A DNA stretch of 64,000 nt from Verticillium longisporum (Eukaryota > Ascomycota > Sordariomycetes > Glomerellales > Plectosphaerellaceae), in contig JAETXT010000010.1 of NCBI GenBank assembly GCA_019188255.1, positions 2,976,001 through 3,040,000 of the forward strand, written 5' to 3'. Position numbers and translations under genes: made by a program. Under the pieces are notes generated by a model that was not told the origin of the DNA, searched no databases, and saw nothing but the letters and a program-made list of their open reading frames with translations. Position 1 is the first letter of the stretch; each line of letters starts with the position of its first letter. Shown here piece by piece: positions 32,423 to 45,461 of this stretch.

Positions 32423-34970
32423 GATGACATGTGTCGGCGAGGTGGACTAAAATGAACTCCTCTGGAACCTGTACGAAGGACTCTTGAGTCGGAGGACTTG
32501 TTCTTCAGTGATATCCGTAGATCGCAAATGGATTGCGGTTACCTACACAATTGCGAATTTGCTGGGAAGATCCGATTACAATGGAGCCGTTGCACGGGGC
32601 AACGGGTTGGGAAACCTCGATTTTTTGATTGCTGAGCTGTTGTAAGCATGGTCCGAGCTCGCAACTCCTTTCAGGTGATGCCAGTTTGACCATTCTTTGG
32701 CCACAATAAGCTAACACCATCCACCTGCGTTCTCGGAAAGATGCGCTACTACCATTCAGGTCCCAAATGTCCAAGACTAAGAGCTCGACTTTCCATCCAG
32801 TTGACCTCTTCCTCAAAACGCAAAGTATAGGGAATTCAGCAACTTTGCAACCGCCCTTTTCCAAGACCCGCGTCCAGCACACCGAATGCAACCCTGAGCG
32901 GTTAGCGTCCGTTGATGATGAATACGCAGCCTGTCCTGCGCGAACTTGCATGATGTGGTGGTATGCAGAAGTGGCTTTTGTTGCTCCGCCTCCAAAACAC
33001 AAGTCGTGGTATGTATTAGTGGGCCGGAGTACGACGCCCATTTGGACCACGCCGTGGATCTGAGGTAATGTGGCATTCGGGCACTCCACAAGTCCGATGA
33101 TCCGGTCCTCCACCGGACCCAATGTTTGAGAGCCGACAAAGTACGCCGTGGCAGCAGTTGAATCAAATCAATTTTCATGCTAGTATGGTATTGGGACTCT
33201 GTACCCAGGTTTGAAAGGACTGGCTGGCTGACTTTTCCGGGGGTGGCTCAAAACCATGTTCCACAAGCCATTGAGCAGCAAGCAAAATTGGTGCGATGGT
33301 GATAGCAATAGCGAATGGGAATTCCAGCCACGACAGGTCCACACTCCCCCTAAATTCCAGGTCGTTGATGGGCATGTCAGTTCGGCCTACACAATGATGA
33401 CGACTGAAGAGCTGAACAGGCAGCACTAGTGAGAAGAAAATGACCAGGCCAGTGATGCCGCGTCGCCCTGCCCCTGCCCCGGTGCACTGTATTTAGAATG
33501 GAACAGCGGAGGCTCCCACCACTGACATGCCAATCACATCACGTTTTGGACCTACATTACCGGCCAGCCCGCTGAGTCCTTTCCAGGTTTGGGCAACAGG
33601 TTGGATGCCCCCTGCATTTGCAATGTTGTTGGTGGCAGCAAGGTACACTGGACCATGTGTAATCGGAGTTCCTATTCGCCAAGGGTGTACGCCGCGATGG
33701 CGATACTGTGTGTGCACGTATCAGAGTACCATTCCGCGGATTGCCCACCACTGCACGGTATGTTGAAGATCGATTCGTGTGCGAGCCCGAAGCCAAGGAC
33801 GATTGCGCATGAACTAAACCAGAAACCCGCATGGCTCTTTCTCTCTAGCAATGCTGGTCCCTCTTCATCAAGAATACCCAAGAGACGTGATCTTGATGCG
33901 CACAAGGTTGGCCGGAGATAAGGTCTACCGGTAGATCGTGCCCTCACCATGGAGGACCCACTAATGAGGCACTGTTGACACAGGACGCTATCAGTGCACT
34001 GTGTGGATCCAGACAGCGGAGTTTGGGACAGAGTGGGCTCAACGGGTGATAATCCGGCAGGGGCACCAAACAGTGCAATGAATGGATTAGTCACCTCAGA
34101 TGAGTAGGTGTGCACCAAAACCCGAATGCCAAGTTGTTGATGCCCATGGCTCAGGCACGGTAATGCGCACTGTGATATAGGGAGCAAAGTTTCAACATAG
34201 TTGCAGTGGGCTTGACGAGCATCACAATGCTCAGGGGTGGGCTCTGCACGTAGAACAGTGATATGTGATAAATCGCACTGTTCCTGACGGCACTGGAAGG
34301 AGATACCGGACGAGCTTGCAAGTTCTGCTGCTCGCTACCTACCTCTCCTGAGCGAACCTCATACCAGGTCTTGGCAGATGGAATCCCTCACACAGTACGG
34401 CACAAGCACTCCATCGTTACTGGCCCACCATCATTCTTTCTAGCGCGCCGAGTGCCCCCTTTGCCCGTGCCACCCCCTGCCTCGCGCCTCCCAACCTCGA
34501 TCCTTTCCTCTTTTCCTGTCCGGCTGTCTGGATTCGCATTTCCATCTTCATCCGCAAACCCCCTTTCCTCCTTACCGACCTGGAGCATCTTGCATTGGAT
34601 GCTGCACGACCATCAACCGCGTTGATTGTCTGTCAATTCTTTCCTGTTGCCACTCTCTCTCTAAAAATTGCCTCGTCTCGATTCGTCGCCAGATGAGCAT
34701 ATACAGGCAGTCTCAAGCCTAGCCTTTCGCTCCCATCGCCACTCGTTTGACACGTTGAGGAGCAGCGACCGCATCGTCCCGGACTCAGCAGCAAGCACCA
34801 GACGCCTCGCTCGTTCCACCAGAACGCCAGCCAAACAAATCACGACAATCTTCCTTATTAAACCCCCAAGACACAATTCCCAGCCGACCTGCCACGCTTC
34901 CGCGACTTCCGGTACCACTACATCCACGCTTCGTGTCAAATCCGACAGCAGCTGAGGAGTCTTCGCCATC
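32423..34970. other. 2.5-kb region upstream of FKS1, content unresolved
   Basis: Between the divergent SprT gene (-) and FKS1 (+). Minus-strand open frames at 32505-33122 (205 codons), 33175-33426 and 33672-34187 (171 codons) include hydrophobic stretches (FPFAIAITIAPILLAAQWLV; GFWFSSCAIVLGFGL) but match no family I know. They may be chance frames in a long FKS1 promoter and leader or exons of an unrecognised or decaying membrane-protein gene. The last 500 bp before FKS1 are pyrimidine-rich, as is usual for fungal promoters and leaders. Confidence 0.35.
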
Positions 34971-37900
34971 ATGTCGGGCTATCCAGCCGGTGGCCACCAG
35001 GACTACGATGACGGCTACGGCCAGCAGCGTGGTCAACAGGGAAACCGCAAGGTAGCAATGCAAACGATGGGTACTATCAGGACAATAACGACCAGTACTA
35101 TTACGACAACCAAGGCTACGACACTCGTGGTGGCCAACAGGGCAACGATGGGTACTACGACGAATCGTATGTTCTAATCAGACCCCCTTGCCTTGATCCA
35201 TCGAGGATTCCCAGTGTGCCAGGCTAACATTGCTCAGGGGCTATTACAATGCTGACCCCAACAATCCCTATCAGCAAGATGGCGGTTACTACGACGGCCA
35301 GGACCAGTACCAGGATGACTACTACAATGGACACAATGGCCAGCAGGGACAAGGCGCGTATTACGACCAGGACTATAACCAGGGCTACGGCTCAGGTGGC
35401 CGACGCCAGGGTTCTGAAGAGGACTCTGAAACCTTCAGTGACTTCACAATGAGGTCCGACATGGCTCGAGCCACCGATATGGACTACTACGGTCGTGGGG
35501 ATGAGCGCTCCAACAGCTACGGCGCTGATCCCTCGGGCGGCCGCGGGTACAGGCCTCCCTCGTCTCAGATCTCGTACGGCGGCAACCGCTCTTCTGGCGC
35601 CTCAACTCCCAACTACGGCATGGACTACAGCAACGCCCTTCCTGCCGGGCAGCGATCTCGTGAGCCGTATCCTGCCTGGACTTCGGATGCCCAGATCCCG
35701 CTCTCCAAGGAGGAGGTTGAGGACATATTCCTGGACCTGACCGCCAAGTTTGGTTTCCAGCGTGACAGCATGCGCAACATGTACGATCACCTCATGACTT
35801 TGCTCGATTCGCGTGCTTCTCGCATGACCCCCAACCAAGCGCTCCTGTCCCTTCACGCAGACTACATCGGTGGGGACAACGCCAATTACCGCAAGTGGTA
35901 CTTCGCCGCTCACCTCGACCTCGACGACGCTGTCGGTTTTGCCAACGTGAAGGGCAAGGGTCTCAAGCGTAAGAACAAGAAGAATAAGAAGAGCAAGGAC
36001 CAGACCGAGGATGAGGCGCTGGCCGACCTTGAAAATGACGACAGCCTCGAGGCTGCTGAGTACCGCTGGAAGACCCGCATGAACCGCATGTCACAACACG
36101 ATCGCACCCGCCAGATCGCCTTGTATCTGCTGTGTTGGGGTGAGGCGAACCAGGTTCGCTTCATGCCTGAATGTCTTTGCTTCATCTTCAAGTGTGCGGA
36201 TGACTACCTCAACTCTCCGGCTTGCCAGAACCTGGTCGAACCCGTTGAAGAGTTTACCTTCTTGAACAATGTCATCACGCCTCTATATCAGTATTGCAGG
36301 GAGCAGGGCTACGAGATCTCAGATGGCGTCTACGTGCGCCGTGAACGTGATCACCATCAGATTATTGGTTACGATGACTGCAACCAATTGTTCTGGTATC
36401 CCGAGGGCATCGAGCGCATTGTCCTTGGCGATAAGTCCCGCCTGGTTGACCTCGCCCCTGCCGAACGGTACCTCAAGTTCGCAGAGATCAACTGGCCCAA
36501 ATGCTTCTTCAAGACATACAAAGAGTCCAGGTCATGGTTCCATTTGCTTGTTAATTTCAACCGCATCTGGATCATTCACCTTACCATGTTCTGGTTCTAC
36601 ACTTCTTTCAACGCACCAAGTCTGATCATCGGACCATCCTACGAACAACAAGTCGACCAAGACCCTGTTGCTTCCAAGTACTGGTCTGTTGTCGCTCTTG
36701 GTGGCAGCATTGCCTCCCTCATCCAAATTCTCGCCACCCTTGCTGAATGGGCTTATGTCCCTCGCCGCTGGGCTGGAGCGCAGCATCTGACGAAGCGGTT
36801 GCTCTTCCTGATTTTGATCTTCGCCATCAACATTGGTCCGAGTGTCTACATCTTGTTCGTCGCTACAGCTGCACAAGAAAAGATTGCCAAAATTCTGGGC
36901 ATCGTCCAATTCTTGGTTGCTGTCTTCACCTTCCTCTTTTTCGCCGTTATGCCGCTGGGAGGCTTGTTCGGCAGCTATTTGACCAAGAATTCTCGGAAGT
37001 ACGTGGCCAGCCAAACCTTCACTGCAAGCTACCCTCGCCTGAAGGGCAATGCTCTCGCAATGTCCTATGGCCTCTGGGCCGCTATTTTTGGCGTCAAGCT
37101 TGGCGTGTCATATGCCTATCTGGCCCTGTCGTTCAGGGATCCGATCAAGTACCTTTTCATCATGAAGCTCAAATGCCAGGGCGATTCCCTGTTCGGCACT
37201 GGCATGGCCGATGTCCTCTGCAAGCAACAGGGTGTCATTCTGTTGGGCTTGATGGCATTCACTGATGTTATTTTCTTCTTCTTGGACACCTACCTGTGGT
37301 ACGTGTTGATGAACACCTTGTTTTCCATTGCTCGATCATTCTACATCGGTTCTTCGATCTGGACGCCTTGGAGGAATATTTTTTCGCGCCTACCTAAGCG
37401 CATCTACTCGAAGGTACTGGCCACCACGGACATGGAGATTAAGTACAAGCCCAAGGTTCTTATCTCCCAGGTCTGGAATGCCATCGTCATCTCCATGTAC
37501 CGGGAGCACCTGCTTGCTATTGACCACGTTCAGAAGTTGCTGTACCATCAGGTTCCTTCCGAACAGGAGGGCAAGCGAACCCTTCGAGCCCCTACCTTCT
37601 TCGTCTCACAGGAGGATAAGTCTTTCAGCACTGAATTTTTCCCCGCTGATAGCGAGGCTGAACGTCGTCTGTCTTTCTTCGCTCAGTCGCTTTCCACCCC
37701 GATCCCAGAGCCTCTGCCTGTGGATAACATGCCGACATTCTCCGTTCTCATCCCCCACTACAGCGAGAAGATTTTACTCTCACTTCGTGAGATCATTCGG
37801 GAGGATGAGCCGTACTCCCGTGTCACCCTGCTCGAATACCTCAAGCAGCTTCATCCTCACGAATGGGACTGTTTTGTCAAAGACACCAAAATCCTCGCCG

Positions 37901-40900
37901 ATGAAACCTCTCAATTCAACGGCGAGCTCGAGAAGCCAGAGAAGGATGCCGCCAAGAGCAAGATCGACGACTTGCCCTTCTACTGCATCGGCTTCAAATC
38001 TTCTGCCCCTGAATACACACTACGCACTCGTATTTGGGCATCGCTTCGCTCCCAAACACTCTACCGCACGATTTCTGGTTTCATGAACTACAGCCGCGCC
38101 ATCAAGCTTTTGTATCGTGTTGAGAACCCCGAGGTGGTGCAGATGTTTGGCGGCAACTCTGACAAGCTTGAGCGGGAGCTCGAGCGCATGGCACGCCGCA
38201 AGTTTAAAATTATCGTGTCCATGCAGCGTTATGCAAAGTTCAAGAAGGAGGAGATGGAGAACACTGAGTTCCTGCTTCGCGCCTACCCTGACCTGCAAAT
38301 AGCCTACCTTGACGAAGAATTGCCCGTTGCTGAGGGTGAGGAGCCGCGCCTTTACTCCGCCCTGATCGACGGTCATTCCGAAATCATGGAGAATGGCATG
38401 AGACGACCCAAGTTCCGAATTCAGCTTTCTGGCAACCCTGTCCTTGGAGACGGCAAATCAGACAACCAGAACCACTCCATCATCTTCTATCGCGGCGAAT
38501 ACATCCAGCTGATTGACGCCAATCAAGACAACTACCTTGAGGAGTGTCTCAAGATTCGCAGCGTCCTAGCCGAATTCGAGGAGATGAAGACCGATACTGC
38601 CTCTCCCTACACCCCTGGCGTCAAGAGCAAAGCCTTCTCTCCTGTTGCTATTCTGGGCGCTCGCGAGTATATTTTCTCAGAGAACATTGGCATCCTCGGT
38701 GACGTTGCCGCTGGCAAGGAGCAGACGTTCGGCACGCTATTCGCACGTACTTTGGCCGAAATTGGCGGCAAGTTACACTATGGGCACCCCGATTTCCTCA
38801 ATGGTATCTTTATGACCACCCGAGGTGGAGTTTCCAAGGCTCAAAAGGGTCTACATTTGAACGAGGATATCTACGCTGGTATGCAAGCTGTCATCCGTGG
38901 AGGTCGTATCAAACACTGCGAATACTACCAGTGCGGCAAGGGTCGTGATCTGGGTTTCGGGTCGATTCTGAACTTCGTCACCAAGATCGGTACCGGCATG
39001 GGAGAGCAAATGCTGTCGCGAGAGTACTATTATCTTGGTACACAACTCCCTCTTGACAGGTTCTTGTCATTCTACTACGCCCACCCTGGATTCCACATCA
39101 ACAACATGTTCATCATGTTGTCCATTCAGATGTTCATGATTTGCCTGCTGAACTTGGGCGCCCTTCGCCACGAAACCATTCCCTGCAATTACAACCGAGA
39201 CGTTCCTCCCACCGACGCTCTTTTTCCTACTGGCTGCGCCAACACGGACGCGATTCAGGACTGGGTCTACCGCAGTATTTTGTCGATTATTTTCGTCATT
39301 TTCTTGTCTTTCGTCCCCCTATTCGTGCAAGAGCTTACGGAACGAGGATTCTGGAGGGCTGCCAAACGCCTTTCAAAGCAAATTTGCTCGCTTTCGCCGT
39401 TCTTCGAGGTCTTCGTTTGCCAAATTTACGCCAATTCGGTCCAACAAGATCTGTCGTTTGGCGGCGCTCGGTATATCGGTACTGGTCGTGGGTTTGCCAC
39501 CGCTCGCATTCCTTTTGGTGTTCTCTATTCCCGCTTTGCCGGCCCTTCCATCTACTTCGGCTCTCGACTCCTCATGATGCTACTCTTCGCCACGGTCACC
39601 ATCTGGCAGGCGGCTTTGACCTATTTCTGGATCACCCTGATGGCATTGGTCATATCTCCTTTCCTCTATAACCCTCACCAGTTCGCTTGGAGCGATTTCT
39701 TCATCGACTATCGCGACTTCCTCCGCTGGCTCTCGCGCGGTAATTCACGGTCACACGCATCCTCGTGGATTGCTTTCTGCCGACTATCCAGGACACGCAT
39801 TACTGGTTATAAGCGCAAGGCACTCGGTGACCCATCCGGCAAGATGTCCGCCGACGTGCCTCGCGCCGCAATCGCCAACCTCTTCTGGGGTGAAATTGGC
39901 TGGCCGTTCGTGCTGGTTCTTGTGACTGTCGTTCCGTTTCTCTTCATCAACGCGCAAACCGGAGTAAACGAGGATAACAATCCCAACGCCACAATCGCAC
40001 CGACGAGCTCGTTGATCAGGATCGGCGTCATCGCGCTGGCACCACTCGCCATTAATGCGGGCGCACTGCTTGTATTCTTTTGCATGGCCTGTTTCATGGG
40101 ACCTCTTCTCAGCATGTGCTGCAAGAAGTTCGGCAGCGTTTTGGCCGCCATTGCTCACGCAATCGCAGTCATCATGCTTCTGGTTTTCTTCGAGGTCTTG
40201 TTCGTGCTGGAGAGCTTCAACTTTGCTAGAACTCTGTGCGGCATGATCGCCGTGGTAGCCATTCAGCGTTTCATCTTCAAGCTCATTGTCTCGTTGACAT
40301 TGACGCGTGAGATCAAGACGGACCAGTCTAACATCGCATTCTGGACAGGAAAATGGTATTCCATGGGTTGGCACTCGGTTTCTCAGCCGGCCCGTGAATT
40401 CCTCTGCAAAATCACTGAGCTGAGCATGTTTGCGGCCGATTTCGTGCTCGGTCACACCCTGCTATTCTTCATGTTGCCCATGATCCTGATTCCGAAAATC
40501 GATATGCTTCATTCTATCATGCTGTTTTGGCTGCGGCCCAGGTACGTCGCCATCACTCCTTCCAACCAACACAAAACTGACATCTTATAAAGCCGCCAAA
40601 TTCGCCCACCCATCTACTCGATGAAGCAATCAAAGCTCAGGCGCAAGCGTGTTTTCCGCTATGCTGTGCTCTACTTTGTCATGTTCGTCGTCTTTGTGGC
40701 TTTGATCGCTGGACCCGTTGTTGTCGGCAACCTGGACGTCCTGAACCCTGAAAAGCAGTTTGGAAACCTGGTCAGTGGCATGAAACTGGTCCAGCCGAAC
40801 GGGCTGGACCATGATGACACACGAAACGAGACAGAGACAGGCCCCAAGGGTGACGACTACACCGGAGTCGCCCTGACTATTTCCACTTTCTCTCTCGGCG

Positions 40901-40953
40901 GCAACGCTCGGGCGACAAGGGGCGCCAACGACAGGATGGTCCGTCTTCTTTAA
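34971..40953 (+). CDS. FKS1: 1,3-beta-glucan synthase catalytic subunit Fks1, frame broken by one base in exon 1
   Basis: Three exons, 34971-35166, 35238-40541, 40593-40953; about 1953 residues if the frame is continuous. The Gly/Tyr/Gln-rich N-terminus ([19 protein letters not shown]) is followed by [20 protein letters not shown] and [13 protein letters not shown], then membrane spans, the large cytosolic GT48 domain ([13 protein letters not shown] [60 protein letters not shown]) and a C-terminal membrane block. It makes the main glucan of the cell wall from UDP-glucose under Rho1 control and is the echinocandin target. Hot-spot 1 reads YLALSFRDP, with Tyr (about residue 693) where yeast has Phe639. 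Near 35044-35053 one base is missing: GQQGN and [13 protein letters not shown] are in different frames, although both clearly belong to this protein. Confidence 0.96.
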
Positions 40954-41728
40954 GTCAAGTAACAAGCCTTGTGTAGTGTGTCCTCTGAGATTCGTTCCAC
41001 TCATGGCACAGATTGGAGCACTTGACATATCGACGTTCGGAGGAGCAGGCAGGCGGATGCGAGCCCCTAGATGGGCGTTTTGTTTCTTTATGCAGCAACA
41101 GTCTTGTTTCACGTGGTAATGGGAACTTGGGCCTTTAGAATTGTGTATAGTATGAACTTGCTAGGTCAGATCGTCTGAAACCTCTTGTGTCCTCTGTGCT
41201 TTTTGTATCTGGAGCGCATACGTGAATGAGTGGGTCACCGCCTGCCTAAAGAGATTTAATGTATATTTCACCAGATACTAGCTCAGTACATTACCGAGGG
41301 CGGGCATATCTGTGAACATAAGGTACCTGGTAAAGTATAGGTGTCTAGATAGGCAGCTCGCTATATGCTCTAATTGAATAAGCAATACTTACTTTCTGCT
41401 ATTCGGCTATCGATTATATGAAGTCTTGAGATTTGGGCAATAAAGGGATAGGCGCAGCCGTGTGGGTCCCCCATCTCTTGAACGCGTCTGCCTCGATGCT
41501 TTTCTCCGTCAAAGCCGATGTCTGCCACATCGGGTACCTTGGATAGAGATCCACTAGCGCCGCTTCCCTGTTACTGAGTATCCTTCACATGCATGGAGAA
41601 TACCTCGTCTGCCGAAGCCCCCTTTAACTACTCAAAATCAGACACCCGTCTGACGACAGCCTCTCGTACGAAATATCGTCTTCTGCCAACGTTTTCCGTC
41701 GCCAAAGGAAAGATACGTCAGCTTTACG
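40954..41728. other. intergenic between FKS1 and LCB1
   Basis: 3' flank of FKS1 and promoter/leader of LCB1. An upstream open frame (41593-41838) starts 136 bp before the LCB1 ATG in another frame and overlaps it. AGGTACCTGG at 41321-41330 is another TACCT-type word. Confidence 0.5.
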
Positions 41729-43472
41729 ATGGATCCCGACGAAATCCGGACCCTGGTGGCTTCGTGGTGGCGACACGCTGCCACAAGCTTTCAGAAAGTC
41801 CCTGGCTCAGCGGTCCTTGTGCGTTACGTGCAGTCTAGCTATCAAAATGATCCCATTCGGTCCGCTTTGGAATTGGTCCTCGTCATCTTCTTCATCCGTT
41901 ATCTTCTGTCGCCTTCCTACTCGACTCAGAAACAGAATTATGTCAAGCTGCGCGACGACGTACGACACCCCTGAGATTCTGAACTGAGTCAACTCACCTT
42001 GTTGGCTAATACGGGACTAGGAAATCGACGAGTTGGTGGAAGATTGGACACCTGAACCCCTCGTGGGTGCTCAGACTGCCTTTGAAGAAATGGAGGCTGA
42101 GAAGCTTCCCATCATCGTCGGGTAAGATTCGACAATATCAAGTATTGAGAGAAACCATCCATCTAGTAACTAACCATCGTCTAGCCCGACTGGACCTAAA
42201 ACAAAGCTCGGGAACGGGCGAACCGTGACAAATCTTGCGACGTATAATTTCTACAACTTCAATGCCAACGAACAGATCAAAGAGAAGGCAATTCAAACAC
42301 TGCGAACCTATGGGGTAGGACCTTGCGGCCCCCCCCAATTCTACGGAACACAGGATGTGCACATGAAGACAGAGGCAGATATTGCAGCGTACCTCGGTAC
42401 AGAGAGCTGTATTGTGTACGCGCAGGCCTTCTCTACAATTTCAAGCGTCATCCCAGCTTTTTGTAAGCGCGGCGACATTATCGTCGCTGATCGGGCCGTC
42501 AATTACTCTATCCGGAAAGGTCTGGAGATTTCCAGGAGCAGCATCAAATGGTACCAGCATGGCGACATGGACGACCTTGAGCGCGTGATGCAAAAGGTTG
42601 TCAAAGAACAGGCCGGCAAGAGACTTACAAGGCGTTTCATTGTCGCCGAGGGCCTCTTCGAGACCACAGGTGACAGCATTGACCTGCCGAAGCTCGTGGA
42701 ACTCAAAGAAAAGTACAAGTTCCGCATCATCCTCGACGAAACATGGTCCTTTGGCACATTGGGTCGAACTGGACGAGGCTTGACGGAGGCGCAGAACGTT
42801 GATCCTACCCAGGTAGACATGATCATTGGGTCTCTGGCCGGACCTCTCTGCGCTGGCGGCGGCTTTTGCGCCGGGGCTAAAGATGTGGTTGAGCATCAGC
42901 GCATATCTGCAGCATCCTACACATTCTCGGCAGCTCTCCCCGCGATGCTGGCCGTTACAGCTAGCGAGACGGTTAGCGTGCTCCAGTCTAACCCCGACAT
43001 ACTGACGCAGTGTCGCGATAACATTCGGGCGATGCGGGCGCAACTCGACCCCCGCAGCGACTGGGTGACGTGCACCAGCGTTCCCGAGAATCCCATCATG
43101 CTACTGGTGCTGAAGGGTGAGGTAGTTGAAGCTCGCAATCTTTCCATGGTGGAGCAAGAACGTCTCTTGCAAGATTGTGTCGATGAGGTATAACGCTCCT
43201 GTTCGATTTCATGTCCTCGTCATTACGAGTGGAATTGCTAACGGTTCTGGACAATGCAGGCTCTAGCCAACGGGGTTCTTATCACTAGACTCAAGACGAC
43301 GCCATTGCTAAATAGCATTGGACCCCGCGACGACGGGTGGCAGGTTCAGCCGGCCCTCAAGGTCTGCGTGACGTCGGGCCTGTCGAAGAAGGATATCGAG
43401 AAGGCCGGGGTTACGATCCGACATGCCATTACAAAGGTTATGACCCGGAAGGCCAGCATTCGAAGCGCGTGA
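41729..43472 (+). CDS. LCB1: serine palmitoyltransferase subunit 1 (Lcb1)
   Basis: Four exons, 41729-41959, 42021-42121, 42185-43187, 43260-43472; 515 residues. One transmembrane segment near 44-62 (IRSALELVLVIFFIRYLL) is followed by the aminotransferase-like fold: NFYNFNANEQIKEKAIQTLR, YGVGPCGPPQFYGTQDVHMK, IILDETWSFGTLGRTGRGL. The segment that in the catalytic partner Lcb2 carries the PLP lysine reads IIGSLAGPLCAGGGFCAG here, without lysine, as expected of Lcb1. Together with Lcb2 it condenses serine with palmitoyl-CoA in the ER, the first step of sphingolipid synthesis. It follows FKS1 on the same strand; both act in surface biogenesis, but separate promoters are likely. Confidence 0.95.
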
Positions 43473-44245
43473 TCGAGCAACTCGTTGTAAAACATTCGGT
43501 TTCAGGCTGTGTGATTCCCAGCTGGCTTTGGGGGCACAGGTGTGTACAGTGGAATGCGAATCGCAGAAGAGGTAATCCTCATGGCCTGTAAAGACATGGC
43601 AGGTAAGGGCAGGTTAGCTGATTCTTCAGGATCGACAATTTAATCTTAATTCGGTATGTATTAACAGCTACCACAAATGAACTTTCAGATGCTCTTCGGT
43701 CGCGAGCTCCAGACGTGTGAAACGAAGATGTTGATCCAAGACGAACTGCCGAGCATCCCTTGCCATGGTAGACCGTCGAGAGAGAAAGGGGGGTAGAGGG
43801 GTAGCGAAGTCTGGCATGCACTGCATTCCAGTCGCGGCTTGTCCTGCCCCCTCCCCCTCTCCCTCATTTCTGTCCGTGCTCTCAATGTTTTGGGGGTTCT
43901 TGGCTACATTCAGCAGCTAATGCAACGCTGCTCGTGGTATGTAGTGCGTGTCGTGGCCGTACTATTTCTTCCTTGCATCCCGGCATCCGATGAGAAGCAG
44001 CATACGTTCCCTTCTTTCCTCCTGCCTCCTTCTTGCGCGATTGTCCAACCTGGGACGCTGTTGTAGTCTTCTCTCATTACTCTCTGCTTGTTCAGCCGGT
44101 ATGTCCGTCCCAGACTTGATTCTGTGGTTGAGGAACCTACCTTGACGGAATGTGCTAACTTGTCCTTCGTGGAAGTCTCAGTACGGCCAAGCACCCTCAC
44201 TCCTTAACCGAGCTAGAGCCTTTTGTGCTCCTTTTCCACTTCATC
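43473..44245. other. intergenic between LCB1 and the GH17 gene
   Basis: Promoter and leader of the glucanase gene; pyrimidine-rich near 43840-44090. No coding feature recognised. Confidence 0.5.
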
Positions 44246-45461
44246 ATGAGGGCTGGCATGCTTTCTTTTCCTGCCGCTGTGGCTCTCGGCCTGCTGGCTG
44301 CTTGTCAAGCGAAGCCTACTGGTAGGAACACATCAAAACCATCTCCGTCTGTGGACTTCCCTAACCGGACTCATAGGCAATTACCGGCATCAGTTGCTTC
44401 ATGCTGAGCGCCGTGCGGAACAACTGTTGACAGTTGTGGACACTTCCGTTTCATCTCCGACCGTAGTCCCCAAGGTTGTGGTCTACAAAGGCAAGGACGG
44501 CTCTGGTCAGCAAACTGCCACAAGAGACGTCTTGTTTGTGCCCGCCGAGACTCAAGTCGTTACTCTTGAATCTGCGGACTCGTCACCCAACGCCACCTCG
44601 ACTCTTAAAAACGATGTTCCTGCTGCCACGGGCAGTTCCGATGCCGGGTCCAGCTCGGCTGCGAGCAGTCTCCCGGGCATTGCCTACGCCCCGTACACTG
44701 CATCGGGTGGCTGTAAGACAGCCGACCAGGTCCATGATGACTTTGTTACTTTCACGGGAAAGTACTCGATGGTCCGCATTTACGGAATCGACTGTGAGCA
44801 GGTGGCCAAGGTTGTCCCGGCTGCCAAAAAAGCTGGCCTCAAGCTCTTCCTTGGCATTTTTGAGCTTGCAGGCATCGATCAGCAAGTCGCGTCCATTGTT
44901 GAAGCCGTCGGTGAAGAATGGTCGATCGTCGATACTGTCAGCGTTGGCAACGAGCTTGTGAACAAAAAGGCTGCCACTCCCTCCCAGGTGGTCTCGGCTA
45001 TGAGTCGAACTCGCTCGCTCCTCAGGGATGCCGGTTATAAAGGCCCTGTCGTCACTGTGGACACCTTCATTGCTGTTCGGGACAATCCTGAGTTGTGTGA
45101 CCAGTCTGATTACTGCGCTATGAATGTCCATCCGTTTTTTGACGGAAACACTCCGGCTGATGAAGCAGGCTCCTTCATTACCCGCATGGTATCTGAGGTG
45201 CAGTCGAAACTAGCCGATCCATCCATGCGCATGGTTGTCAGTGAGACTGGATGGCCGTGGCAGGGAACTGTTAACCGCGTTGCGGTTCCTGGCCGTAGCC
45301 AACAGAGCATCGCCATCGAGTCGATCAGGGCCGCCTTTTCAGACCATCCTGGCGACCTTTTCCTCTTCTCTGCATTCAACGATCCCTGGAAGCCCGTCTC
45401 CGCCGATACTTTCAATGCTGAGCAATATTGGGGCATTGATGGCCTCGACTCGTCGTCCTAA
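44246..45461 (+). CDS. secreted GH17 beta-1,3-glucan-modifying enzyme (Scw4/Scw11-like)
   Basis: Two exons, 44246-44321 and 44377-45461; 386 residues. A signal peptide is evident (MRAGMLSFPAAVALGLLAAC, cleavage near CQA). A Ser/Thr-rich linker (ATGSSDAGSSSAASS) precedes the catalytic domain, which begins GIAYAPYTASGGCKTADQV. The proton-donor glutamate is in VSVGNELVNK and the nucleophile in MVVSETGWPW, the two GH17 hallmarks. Such proteins sit in the wall and trim or transfer glucan chains made by Fks1. The C-terminus (EQYWGIDGLDSSS) has no hydrophobic GPI-anchor signal, so a soluble or wall-bound form is likely. Confidence 0.9.

Noticed and set aside
37328..38086. 252-codon + strand open frame inside FKS1
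   Set aside because: Out-of-frame shadow within the uninterrupted FKS1 exon.
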